Positions 1-6,119 of a stretch of DNA of 7,662 bases are shown in pieces (within the stretch, counting starts at the first letter, position 1; each line of letters begins with the position of its first letter). Below the pieces are notes generated by a model that searched no databases, was not told the origin of the DNA, and saw only the letters and a list, made by a program, of their open reading frames with translations. This DNA comes from an uncultured Bacteroidota bacterium (GTDB lineage Bacteria > Bacteroidota > Bacteroidia > Chitinophagales > Chitinophagaceae). Position numbers and translations under genes: made by a program. The stretch lies in contig CAINOM010000331.1 of assembly GCA_903851455.1 (NCBI GenBank), positions 1 to 7,662 of the forward strand, read 5' to 3'.

Positions 1-152
1 AAAAATTTAAAAGAGCAAAAATAAGTGAAATTCCAAAAAAAGAAATTCCAAAGTCCAAACCTAAATTCTAAATTCTATCCTGTTAGCTATCGGGACCAAA
101 CCCGAAAAACACAAATTCCAAATTGGATTTTGGTTTTAAGCCCTATAATTTA
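1..152. repeat. AT-rich spacer with short degenerate repeats
   Basis: No convincing gene is present here. The stretch lies downstream of the fabG stop and is strongly AT-rich. The motif AAATTCCAAA occurs three times (28-37, 43-52, 113-122) and CTAAATT is tandemly repeated around 61-75. An imperfect palindrome centred on TAGCTA (about 78-95, TCCTGTTAGCTATCGGGA) could fold into a hairpin with one wobble and one mismatch. A small palindrome CCAAATTGG lies at 118-126. Such TTTGGAATTT-type strings and CCCGATAGCTATCGGG-like palindromes resemble dispersed intergenic repeats that I recall from Bacteroidota genomes, but I cannot confirm copy number. The 96-codon reading frame starting at base 25 is lysine- and asparagine-rich and then runs antisense into fabG, so I do not call it a gene. 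Confidence 0.45.
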
Positions 153-899
153 CTATGTTGACATTCCCCCGCAGATGCTCAGCACCTGCCCGGTCATGTA
201 CTTGCTCATATCGCAGGCCAGGAAAAGCGCGGCATCTGCTACCTCTTCCGGCTTCCCGAAACGGCCAAGCGGTATCTTTTCAAACCATTTTTCAGCACCG
301 CCATCTTTCAGGTAGTGCGTCATGTCGGTCTCAATAAAGCCGGGGGCAATAGCATTACAACGAATGTTCCGGCTGCCTATTTCCTGTGCTATGCTCTTGG
401 TAAATCCTATTATGCCTGCCTTGCTGGCGGCATAAGCGCTTTGACCGCCGTTCCCCTTTACCCCTACTATAGAGCTGAGGTTGATGATGCTGCCAGAGCG
501 ACTTTTCATCATTGGCCTGATCACCTGCTTCGTAAGGTTATACACACTCTTCAGATTGGCCTGCATTACCTCATCCCACTGTTCCGGGGTGAGTCGCAGC
601 AATAGATTGTCGCGGCTGATGCCGGCATTGTTTACACAAACATCAATAGTACCAAATTCTTTCACCACATCATTGGCCAGTTGCTCCGCGGCTTTGTAGT
701 CTCCTGCATCGCTTTTGTAGCCCTTCGCCTTTACGCCCATAGCTGCAAGTCTTTCCTCAAGTGCTTTTGCGCGTTCTTCTGACGACAGGTAAGTGAATGC
801 TATGCTGGCGCCATGCTCGGCGAACTTGACAGCGATAGCCTCCCCAATTCCCCTGCTGGCGCCAGTCACAAGCGCCACCTTATTTTCGAGCAGTTTCAT
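153..899 (-). CDS. fabG: 3-oxoacyl-[acyl-carrier-protein] reductase FabG
   Basis: This 248-residue short-chain dehydrogenase has the usual FabG length. FabG reduces 3-oxoacyl-ACP to 3-hydroxyacyl-ACP with NADPH in the cytosolic type II fatty acid synthesis cycle. Visible signatures are the Rossmann glycine motif TGASRGIG (residues 12-19), NNAG (90-93), the catalytic Asn115, Ser143 in the NLSS segment, and Tyr156 and Lys160 of the YxxxK motif (YAASK). The segment IAPGFIETDMT (184-194) after the active site and the final GG near the C terminus are also FabG-like. The ATG at 899 places the glycine motif at the normal distance from the N terminus. It is the last of three genes in the same direction, 86 bases after the hydrolase stop, with no acpP, fabD or fabF neighbour in view, so it is not in a classical fab cluster here. 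Another SDR specificity is possible, but FabG is the best reading. Confidence 0.9.
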   Translation of the reverse strand: MKLLENKVALVTGASRGIGEAIAVKFAEHGASIAFTYLSSEERAKALEERLAAMGVKAKGYKSDAGDYKAAEQLANDVVKEFGTIDVCVNNAGISRDNLLLRLTPEQWDEVMQANLKSVYNLTKQVIRPMMKSRSGSIINLSSIVGVKGNGGQSAYAASKAGIIGFTKSIAQEIGSRNIRCNAIAPGFIETDMTHYLKDGGAEKWFEKIPLGRFGKPEEVADAALFLACDMSKYMTGQVLSICGGMST

Positions 900-917
900 T
901 ATTTCAATTTTGGAGTG

Positions 918-949
918 CTAAAGTAGTGATTGCGACTGATATGTGGAAA
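918..949 (-). promoter_or_regulatory. candidate fabG promoter (weak)
   Basis: On the minus strand TACTTTAG (925-918) differs from the Bacteroidota -7 consensus TAnnTTTG at one position. It is preceded after exactly 20 bases by TTTC (949-946), one mismatch from the -33 TTTG. The predicted start would give a leader of roughly 15 bases before the fabG ATG. Two mismatches in a short motif make this only a candidate; fabG could also be read through from the hydrolase gene. Confidence 0.3.
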
Positions 950-985
950 CATATTGCAAAACCAACATAAGAATCCAGAAGGGCT

Positions 986-1801
986 CTAATTGATCTTTAG
1001 GAAGTCTTTTATGTCTTTAATATAGACTGCACCAAAACTTGTTCCGGCAAGCACGTATATCCCCTCCATGTGGCCGCCATTATAGCTGATCAGTTTGCGT
1101 TCGCGATGCCACGGAACCATAACGTTGCAGTTGCCAGAAAGGCTATTCTCATCCTTATCTCCGGCGAAAAACAATAAGGGGCATTTTACGCTGTCCAATT
1201 GCTTGCTAAAACGCTCCGCCCCTGCAGGCAATCCAAAATTCCGCCCGGTCTGTTTTTTCAATCTTTCCTGCATGGCAATGGGATCACATAAAAAACTATC
1301 GCCGATAAAATAATCGAATGGAGTACGATTGTATGCTATGGTGGTGACCATCGTGCCCATAGATAAGGCACGCACACCTATCCTGTACCCTTTGAAGTCC
1401 TTTTTTGCATAGGTCAATACGCGTTCGAGATCAAACGCAAATTCATTGTAGTAAAGCTGGTTTGAATCCAATTCGAACGGGCTGCTATGGCCAAACCCAC
1501 GGTAGTCGAAGGTGATAACAGTAAATCCATCCTGCACAAAATAGTAACATTGCTCTACCCAATAAGACATATTCATGGCATCGCCATAGGCGAGGATCAT
1601 TACCGTCTTATTATCCTTCTTTTTATTGGGTCGCATCACCCATGTGTTGATCTTGTAATTGTCCGCAGTTGTTAACCGCAGTTCTTTATATTTCATACCC
1701 AGAGAATCTGGCGTTATGATGTATTCTTTCTTCGGCTTCAGGGCATAGCTGCTAAAGGATACCAGCATTGTTGCAAAAAGCAGGGCATAAATATTTTTCA
1801 T
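986..1801 (-). CDS. secreted or periplasmic alpha/beta hydrolase
   Basis: This 271-residue protein begins with a likely Sec signal peptide: a lysine, a hydrophobic run through about residue 18, and SSYA (17-20) before a probable cut near Ala20. The rest fits an alpha/beta-hydrolase fold of the serine aminopeptidase/BAAT type. FDYRGFGHS (98-106) is the typical strand-turn after beta 4. The nucleophile elbow is ALSMG with Ser147, the acid is probably Asp215 or Asp217 in AGDKDE, and the base is His244 in NGGHMEG. The elbow has Ala where GxSxG normally has Gly. AYGDAMN (71-77) sits where the oxyanion-hole HG motif usually lies. The substrate cannot be told from the sequence; esterase, acylaminoacyl peptidase or thioesterase are all possible. 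The gene lies between rocD and fabG on the same strand, with gaps of 93 and 86 bases, which gives no strong functional link. Confidence 0.8.
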   Translation of the reverse strand: MKNIYALLFATMLVSFSSYALKPKKEYIITPDSLGMKYKELRLTTADNYKINTWVMRPNKKKDNKTVMILAYGDAMNMSYWVEQCYYFVQDGFTVITFDYRGFGHSSPFELDSNQLYYNEFAFDLERVLTYAKKDFKGYRIGVRALSMGTMVTTIAYNRTPFDYFIGDSFLCDPIAMQERLKKQTGRNFGLPAGAERFSKQLDSVKCPLLFFAGDKDENSLSGNCNVMVPWHRERKLISYNGGHMEGIYVLAGTSFGAVYIKDIKDFLKIN

Positions 1802-1831
1802 AAAAATATTGAAGTAACTTCGGTTAGGCCT

Positions 1832-1861
1832 CCAAAGTACAGTGCATACCGCAATCCCAAA
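1832..1861 (-). promoter_or_regulatory. candidate promoter of the alpha/beta hydrolase
   Basis: On the minus strand TTTG (1861-1858) is followed after 18 bases by TACTTTGG (1839-1832), one mismatch from the Bacteroidota -7 box TAnnTTTG. Transcription would begin about 25 bases before the ATG at 1801. No Shine-Dalgarno sequence is seen in the leader, as is usual for this phylum. The motif suggests the hydrolase can be transcribed independently of rocD. Confidence 0.45.
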
Positions 1862-1894
1862 CAGCCATTAACTTTAATTAACCCGAGAAAAGAA

Positions 1895-3127
1895 TTAAAA
1901 ATTCTCCATACTCTTCTTGATAATGCCGATGCAGTCGTCAACCTGTGCACGGGTAATAAGAAGTGGTGGCGCAAAACGTATCCTGTCTCCATGAGTAGGC
2001 TTTGCCAGCAGGCCGTTATTTTTCATTTCTATACAGATGTCCCATGCCGTATCCTTATTGGGATGATCTATAACGATCGCATTAAACAGGCCCTTACCCC
2101 TCACTATGGAGATATGCTCGTGGCCCAGTGCCAGCAGCTCTTTGCGGAAGTGTGCGCCCTGTATCTCCGAATTGTGGGCCATTTTTTCATCTATCAGTAC
2201 CTGCAATGCGGTCATGGCTACTTTACAGGCAATAGGATTACCGCCGTAAGTAGAGCCGTGGTCGCCCGGTTTTATTGTGAGCATGATCTCATCGTCGGCC
2301 AACACCGCAGACACGGGCATAGTACCGCCGGAAAGCGCCTTGCCCAGCAATAGTATATCCGGCCTTACACCTTCATGGTCGCATGCCAGCATTTTTCCGG
2401 TACGCGCCAAGCCCGTCTGTATTTCGTCAGCAATAAAGAGCACATTGGCTTCTTTGCACATCGCTGCCACCTTAGAGAGATATCCCTCATCAGGCACTAT
2501 CACCCCTGCTTCGCCTTGTATGGGCTCTACAAGGAAACCTATGACGTTGCTGTCCTGCAACGCCGCCTGCAATGCAGGAATATCGTTATATGGTATTACT
2601 TCGAAACCCGGAGTGAACGGACCAAAATCTTTTCTTGAGCTTTCATCGCTGCTAAAAGAAATAACGCTTATGGTTCGCCCATGGAAATTTTGCGCACAGG
2701 TAATGATCTTGCCCTTATTGTGCGGCACACCCTTAACTTCATACCCCCAGCGCCTTGCAAGTTTCAGGCCTGTCTCCACAGCCTCAACACCGGTATTCAT
2801 GGGCAGCACTTTATCATAGCCGAAAAGCTTCGTAATATATTCTTCATACTCGCCCAGCACATCATTATGAAATGCGCGGGAGGTAAGTGTAAGCTTCTGC
2901 GCCTGCTCAATAAAAGTTTCTATGATACGCGGATGGCAATGACCCTGGTTGATCGCAGAGTAACCCGAAAGAAAATCGTAGTAGCGGCGGTCATCGACAT
3001 CCCACACGAAAACACCCTTACCCTTGCTAAGCACTACAGGCAGCGGGTGATAATTGTGCGCTCCGTATTGCTCTTCTTTCTCCAGGAAAAGGTGTGTCTT
3101 AGAAGTTATGTTTTTAGTAGCCTGCAT
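1895..3127 (-). CDS. rocD: ornithine--oxo-acid aminotransferase
   Basis: This 410-residue fold-type I PLP enzyme of the class III aminotransferases transfers the delta-amino group of ornithine to 2-oxoglutarate. The products are glutamate semialdehyde, which cyclises to pyrroline-5-carboxylate, and glutamate, linking arginine/ornithine breakdown to proline and glutamate. The PLP lysine is Lys263 in LGKALSGG, with the cofactor aspartate Asp234 in FIADEIQTG. Further signatures are [10 protein letters not shown] (21-30), NTGVEA (111-116), EPIQGEAG (201-208), HGSTYGGNP (290-298) and the salt-bridge arginine Arg384 in RFAPPL. Tyr26, Tyr56, Arg151 and Glu206 match the ornithine-binding Tyr55, Tyr85, Arg180 and Glu235 of the human enzyme by a constant offset of 29. 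This separates it from acetylornithine and GABA aminotransferases. The ATG at 3127 is the only Met before the conserved block. The rest of the proline/arginine pathway is not in the window. Confidence 0.95.
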   Translation of the reverse strand: MQATKNITSKTHLFLEKEEQYGAHNYHPLPVVLSKGKGVFVWDVDDRRYYDFLSGYSAINQGHCHPRIIETFIEQAQKLTLTSRAFHNDVLGEYEEYITKLFGYDKVLPMNTGVEAVETGLKLARRWGYEVKGVPHNKGKIITCAQNFHGRTISVISFSSDESSRKDFGPFTPGFEVIPYNDIPALQAALQDSNVIGFLVEPIQGEAGVIVPDEGYLSKVAAMCKEANVLFIADEIQTGLARTGKMLACDHEGVRPDILLLGKALSGGTMPVSAVLADDEIMLTIKPGDHGSTYGGNPIACKVAMTALQVLIDEKMAHNSEIQGAHFRKELLALGHEHISIVRGKGLFNAIVIDHPNKDTAWDICIEMKNNGLLAKPTHGDRIRFAPPLLITRAQVDDCIGIIKKSMENF

Positions 3128-3131
3128 GGCG

Positions 3132-3139
3132 CAAATTTA
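3132..3139 (-). promoter_or_regulatory. rocD -7 promoter element
   Basis: On the minus strand TAAATTTG (3139-3132) is an exact match to the Bacteroidota -7 consensus TAnnTTTG. Only four bases (CGCC) separate it from the rocD ATG at 3127, so the transcript should begin at or next to the start codon. No TTG is seen 17-23 bases upstream, so a -33 element is not evident. Confidence 0.5.
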
Positions 3140-3190
3140 CAGCTTTATTGCCATACCTATAAGGCTGGCAATGAACACAACAACCAAAAA

Positions 3191-3221
3191 ATTGGAATAA
3201 ATACTAAAACCAGTAAATTTG
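3191..3221 (+). promoter_or_regulatory. methyltransferase promoter
   Basis: ATTG (3191-3194, containing the -33 TTG core) is followed after 19 bases by TAAATTTG (3214-3221), an exact match to TAnnTTTG. This is the best full promoter match in the window. Transcription should start near 3226, giving a leader of about 27 bases before the ATG at 3253. The leader shows no clear Shine-Dalgarno sequence. Confidence 0.6.
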
Positions 3222-3252
3222 CCGAAAGGCGAAGAATTAAGCCCCACAATTT

Positions 3253-4164
3253 ATGGATCCAAATTTCTTAAGCCTTTTAGTACACCCTATATACAAGACC
3301 CCACTGCAATTCGAGCAAACCAGCGGCGAACTGGTTGATAAAGCCCACAACGACAACTTTGCTATAAAAGAAAATGTACCGCTGCTATTGACCGCAGTGG
3401 AAGAAGTGGCCCTGACGCAAACCGAGCAGCACAAAGAAGCCGGCAGCACATTCCACTACAAAGAGCACTACCAGCACGATGCTGAGACTTACGACTATTT
3501 CAAAGAAACCAAAAACCCTATAGAAAGCGAAGAGCATAACCGCCTGCACCAATACATACTATCTGAAATACCTGCCAATGCTTCGTGGATACTGGACACA
3601 GGCTGCGGCGGCGGCTGGCTGGCCGGCGCACTGAAAAACAAGAACAAGAATGTGATATCAATGGATATCTCAGATATCAACCCCATCAAGGCAACAAAAA
3701 ACAATCCCTACCCCACCCACTTCGGACTGGTGGCCGATGTATACGAACTGCCCATAAAGGACGCATCTATAGACTGCATTGTAGCCTCAGAGATCATAGA
3801 GCATGTAAGCGACCCCAAGCGTTTCCTTAACGCGTTATTTACTGCGCTAAAACCGGGAGGGAAAATAATCGTAACAACCCCGTACAATGAGCACATCCTG
3901 GAGTCGCTCTGCATTCATTGTAATCACCTGACGCCGCATAATGCGCACCTGCACTCTTTCACAGAAGCCTCAATTCAAAAGTTTCTGCCAGTTGGCTTGA
4001 AAAACTACAGAACCGCAGTATTTAATAACAAAGTCCTTGTTCGCCTGGGCATACAGCGGCTTTTTAGCTTCCTGCCATTAGGCATATATAAAGGATTAGA
4101 CAAGCTGAGCAACGCCGTTACCAAAAAACGGTCTTACCGGTTGATGCTGGTTATTGAGAAATGA
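3253..4164 (+). CDS. class I SAM-dependent methyltransferase with degenerate Trm112-like N-terminal domain
   Basis: This 303-residue protein has two parts. Residues about 6-46 resemble a Trm112/YcaR (UPF0434) domain, with HPIYKTPL where the family has CPxCxxxL and FAIKENVPLLL where it has YPIRDGIPVLL; the zinc cysteines are absent. Residues about 110-210 are a Rossmann methyltransferase: motif I ILDTGCGGGW (113-122), an acidic residue Asp138 at the end of strand 2 for SAM ribose, ADVYELPI (161-168), the post-motif segment ending in EIIEHV (180-185), and LKPGGKIIVTTP (199-210). A Cys/His-rich stretch CIHCNHLTPHNAHLHSF (220-236) follows, recalling a CxxC-containing insert in some type 11 methyltransferases. 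The C terminus is basic and partly hydrophobic. The substrate cannot be inferred; the fold suits a small molecule or lipid. It is transcribed divergently from rocD and ends at a strong terminator. Confidence 0.85.
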   Translation: MDPNFLSLLVHPIYKTPLQFEQTSGELVDKAHNDNFAIKENVPLLLTAVEEVALTQTEQHKEAGSTFHYKEHYQHDAETYDYFKETKNPIESEEHNRLHQYILSEIPANASWILDTGCGGGWLAGALKNKNKNVISMDISDINPIKATKNNPYPTHFGLVADVYELPIKDASIDCIVASEIIEHVSDPKRFLNALFTALKPGGKIIVTTPYNEHILESLCIHCNHLTPHNAHLHSFTEASIQKFLPVGLKNYRTAVFNNKVLVRLGIQRLFSFLPLGIYKGLDKLSNAVTKKRSYRLMLVIEK

Positions 4165-4182
4165 AATCTGCGCAATAAGCAT

Positions 4183-4217
4183 AAAAAAATGCAAGCGAAA
4201 ACGCTTGCATTTTTTTT
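4183..4217. terminator. bidirectional intrinsic terminator between methyltransferase and tRNA-Gln
   Basis: A perfect inverted repeat pairs 4183-4197 with 4202-4216 around an AAAA loop. The core ATGCAAGCG/CGCTTGCAT is flanked by seven As on the left and eight Ts on the right (4210-4217), so on either strand the hairpin is followed by a U tract. On the plus strand it lies 18 bases after the methyltransferase stop; on the minus strand it begins two bases after the tRNA 3' end. Confidence 0.9.
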
Positions 4218-4218
4218 G

Positions 4219-4289
4219 TAGTTCGACTAGGATTCGAACCTAGACTAACAGAGTCAGAGTCTGTGGTGCTACCGTTACACAATCGAACT
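4219..4289 (-). tRNA. tRNA-Gln (anticodon CUG)
   Basis: The minus strand folds into a complete 71-base cloverleaf. It has a perfect seven-pair acceptor stem AGTTCGA/TCGAACT, a D stem GTGT with CAC and a wobble G, an anticodon stem ACAGA/TCTGT enclosing the loop CTCTGAC, a four-base variable loop, and a T arm CTAGG-TTCGAAT-CCTAG. The anticodon is CTG, reading CAG (glutamine). The discriminator base is A at 4219 and CCA is not encoded, so it must be added after transcription. The first pair is A1-U72 rather than the U1-A72 of E. coli glutamine tRNAs. The gene is monocistronic, with a promoter at 4305-4336 and a terminator directly downstream. Confidence 0.95.
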
Positions 4290-4304
4290 CTTTATTTCGG
4301 AGTG

Positions 4305-4336
4305 CAATGTTAGGGCTTTTTATAAAAAAAGACAAA
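4305..4336 (-). promoter_or_regulatory. tRNA-Gln promoter
   Basis: On the minus strand TTTG (4336-4333) is followed after 20 bases by TAACATTG (4312-4305), one mismatch from TAnnTTTG. A start about six bases downstream leaves a short leader of around ten bases before the tRNA 5' end at 4289, as expected for a tRNA unit. Confidence 0.55.
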
Positions 4337-4381
4337 AAAAAATCCTCGCCCGCTTATCTTTAACTGCACAATCCAAAATAA

Positions 4382-6118
4382 GTGACCTTAACCATAAATA
4401 CAGGCGGCCGATGGTTCCCGGGGCGTAAGTTCATGCTTACGGCCATGTTTTTGCTGTGGGCCGCCGTGGTTGCAGGTTCTTGTTGGTACTTATTTTCCGG
4501 TTACCAGGCCCTTGTGCGGTGGTACCTGGGGCTGAATGACTGCTTTTATCGCTGCCAGACATGGAGCACCGACTTCTTCACCCCCGGCATAAAATCAGAC
4601 GGCAATATGTACTGCATCATTGCCATGGCCATAGCCTCCGCGGGACTAGTGTACGTTTCTAGACGGGAACAGCGTACAAAAAAAAGCGCAACACCACTGG
4701 TAATACAAATCGGGGGGCTGCCAGATATAGCCCTGAGTGCATCGCTGCTTATTATTGCCGTAGTACTATGGGCCATGGGCAACAAAGCCACGCTCCCCGC
4801 TCTTGACGAAGTATTCTCTGCGTATAATTCGGCTGGCATTCACCCCTTTCAGGCGGTGTCGTACTATATGCTGCCCAATAACCACGTATTTTTTAATTTC
4901 CTGAATGATGTCTTTTTTCATTCATTTCCTGACAAAGTTGCTACCGGGCGCGCTATCTCGTTAGTTGCCTATTGTATGGTCATAATTTCGGTTTTCGCCT
5001 GGTTCAGACAAATATTGGCAAATTCCTGGCTGGCATTTCTTGTCGCTATTGCAATTTCCCTGCAATGCCCGGTTTGGGGCTTTGGCTTCCAGGCGCGGGG
5101 TTATGAGCTCTACCTTTTGGCAGAATGGGGTTTACTCATTTCGCTATTCTCTTACCTGGCTGCCGGAAATAAGCGATGGCTCCATATAAATGTCATTTGC
5201 TGCTGCGTAGGGTATTTCTGCATGCCTTCTTTCCTGTATATGCATGCAACACAATTGGTGTTCATGCTGGTGTATAGGTCAGTGTACCGCTCAAAAGACA
5301 CCGCGTTTTGGATATCCCAGCTTGCCGCGGTTGGTATCACGTACCTTCTTTATTTGCCGTTGCTTTGCTTTTCAGGCCTTGCGGCACTCGTCAGCAATAG
5401 CTATGTGGCGCCCATGAAAGGCTTTCAGCAAAAAGGATTGGGTGAATTCCTGCAATGGACATCCTCGCTTTTCCGCACTGATATTGAGCATATTTTTTCA
5501 AATGTCCATTGGGGCGCCATTTCGTTTGATCTCGCTTTGTTCTGCCTGCCGTTGTCACTTCTCTTAAGACGAAACAACAAGACAAGCAGGTTGTTCGGCC
5601 TGTTCTATATCAGCATGTGGATCGTTTTCTTCCTGATGGTCGTGGTGATGAAAAGAATGCCATTTGAGCGCAACCTGATAGGCCACTATAGTTTCACACT
5701 GGCAGCAGTAAGTATTGTAGCCGCATGGCTGGCCGGGGCATGGTCTCAGAAAGAGAATGCCCGCATTGCAGGATCAATAGCATTTGCAGCGATGATGGTG
5801 CTACTATCTTTTCACTTCTACTTCACCAACGATTCGTTTAAAAAAATAACACTCTATGAACATGATGTAAACGAAGCCTATAAACATTTTACAGAGGGTC
5901 TCGGCGATATACCTGCAGGCAGCACAGTTGCATTTTCTGATGAAGGCTTTTTTGCCCGGTACTATTGCGAGAAAAAGGGGTGCACAGTGACTGCCTGCGC
6001 AACGGGAAATGAAACCTACTACGTAAGAGAATTCTATGAACCGATGCCGCTATTTTTATCAGCCAGGTATGACTCCGTAACGACTGCAGGCGAAAACGTT
6101 ATCTACAAAAGAAAGTGA
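4382..6118 (+). CDS. multi-spanning membrane protein, GT-C glycosyltransferase-like
   Basis: This 578-residue integral membrane protein has about 11-12 hydrophobic segments, roughly at 17-40, 75-93, 115-132, 187-207, 213-232, 242-261, 268-288, 307-333, 375-395, 405-423, 435-453 and 462-481. A soluble C-terminal tail follows from about 485. Features of GT-C enzymes (PMT/ArnT type, using polyprenyl-phosphate sugars) are an acidic pair Asp142-Glu143 in the first large outer loop, NNHVFFNFLND (166-176) where such proteins often have NNHPL-like sequence, and QARGYELYLL (237-246) matching a recurring ARxYxL motif. The proposed role is sugar transfer onto a lipid, polysaccharide or protein outside the cytoplasmic membrane; the substrate is unknown. 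The start drawn is GTG at 4382; the ATG at 4433 (residue 18) would still keep the first membrane segment and is a real alternative. No Shine-Dalgarno or good promoter is seen. The gene converges on pabB. Confidence 0.7.
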   Translation: MTLTINTGGRWFPGRKFMLTAMFLLWAAVVAGSCWYLFSGYQALVRWYLGLNDCFYRCQTWSTDFFTPGIKSDGNMYCIIAMAIASAGLVYVSRREQRTKKSATPLVIQIGGLPDIALSASLLIIAVVLWAMGNKATLPALDEVFSAYNSAGIHPFQAVSYYMLPNNHVFFNFLNDVFFHSFPDKVATGRAISLVAYCMVIISVFAWFRQILANSWLAFLVAIAISLQCPVWGFGFQARGYELYLLAEWGLLISLFSYLAAGNKRWLHINVICCCVGYFCMPSFLYMHATQLVFMLVYRSVYRSKDTAFWISQLAAVGITYLLYLPLLCFSGLAALVSNSYVAPMKGFQQKGLGEFLQWTSSLFRTDIEHIFSNVHWGAISFDLALFCLPLSLLLRRNNKTSRLFGLFYISMWIVFFLMVVVMKRMPFERNLIGHYSFTLAAVSIVAAWLAGAWSQKENARIAGSIAFAAMMVLLSFHFYFTNDSFKKITLYEHDVNEAYKHFTEGLGDIPAGSTVAFSDEGFFARYYCEKKGCTVTACATGNETYYVREFYEPMPLFLSARYDSVTTAGENVIYKRK

Positions 6119-6119
6119 T

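Noticed and set aside
1891..1905. Inverted repeat AGAATT-AAA-AATTCT at the rocD stop as a terminator
   Set aside because: The stem is six pairs and nearly all A-T, and the following T run is short, so it is unlikely to be a functional intrinsic terminator.
1798..1992. 64-codon minus-strand frame overlapping the rocD 3' end
   Set aside because: It is out of frame with rocD, covers the hydrolase promoter and has no recognisable features.
2277..2819. 180-codon plus-strand frame opposite rocD
   Set aside because: It lies entirely antisense to a complete, conserved ornithine aminotransferase and its product shows no recognisable domain.
2681..3271. 196-codon plus-strand frame running across the rocD start into the methyltransferase
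   Set aside because: It overlaps rocD antisense and the methyltransferase start out of frame, and covers both promoter boxes; no domain or protein-like composition supports it.
4354..4361. TATCTTTA as the -7 box of the membrane-protein gene
   Set aside because: It has one mismatch at the key final G and no TTG lies 17-23 bases upstream, so it is too weak to call.
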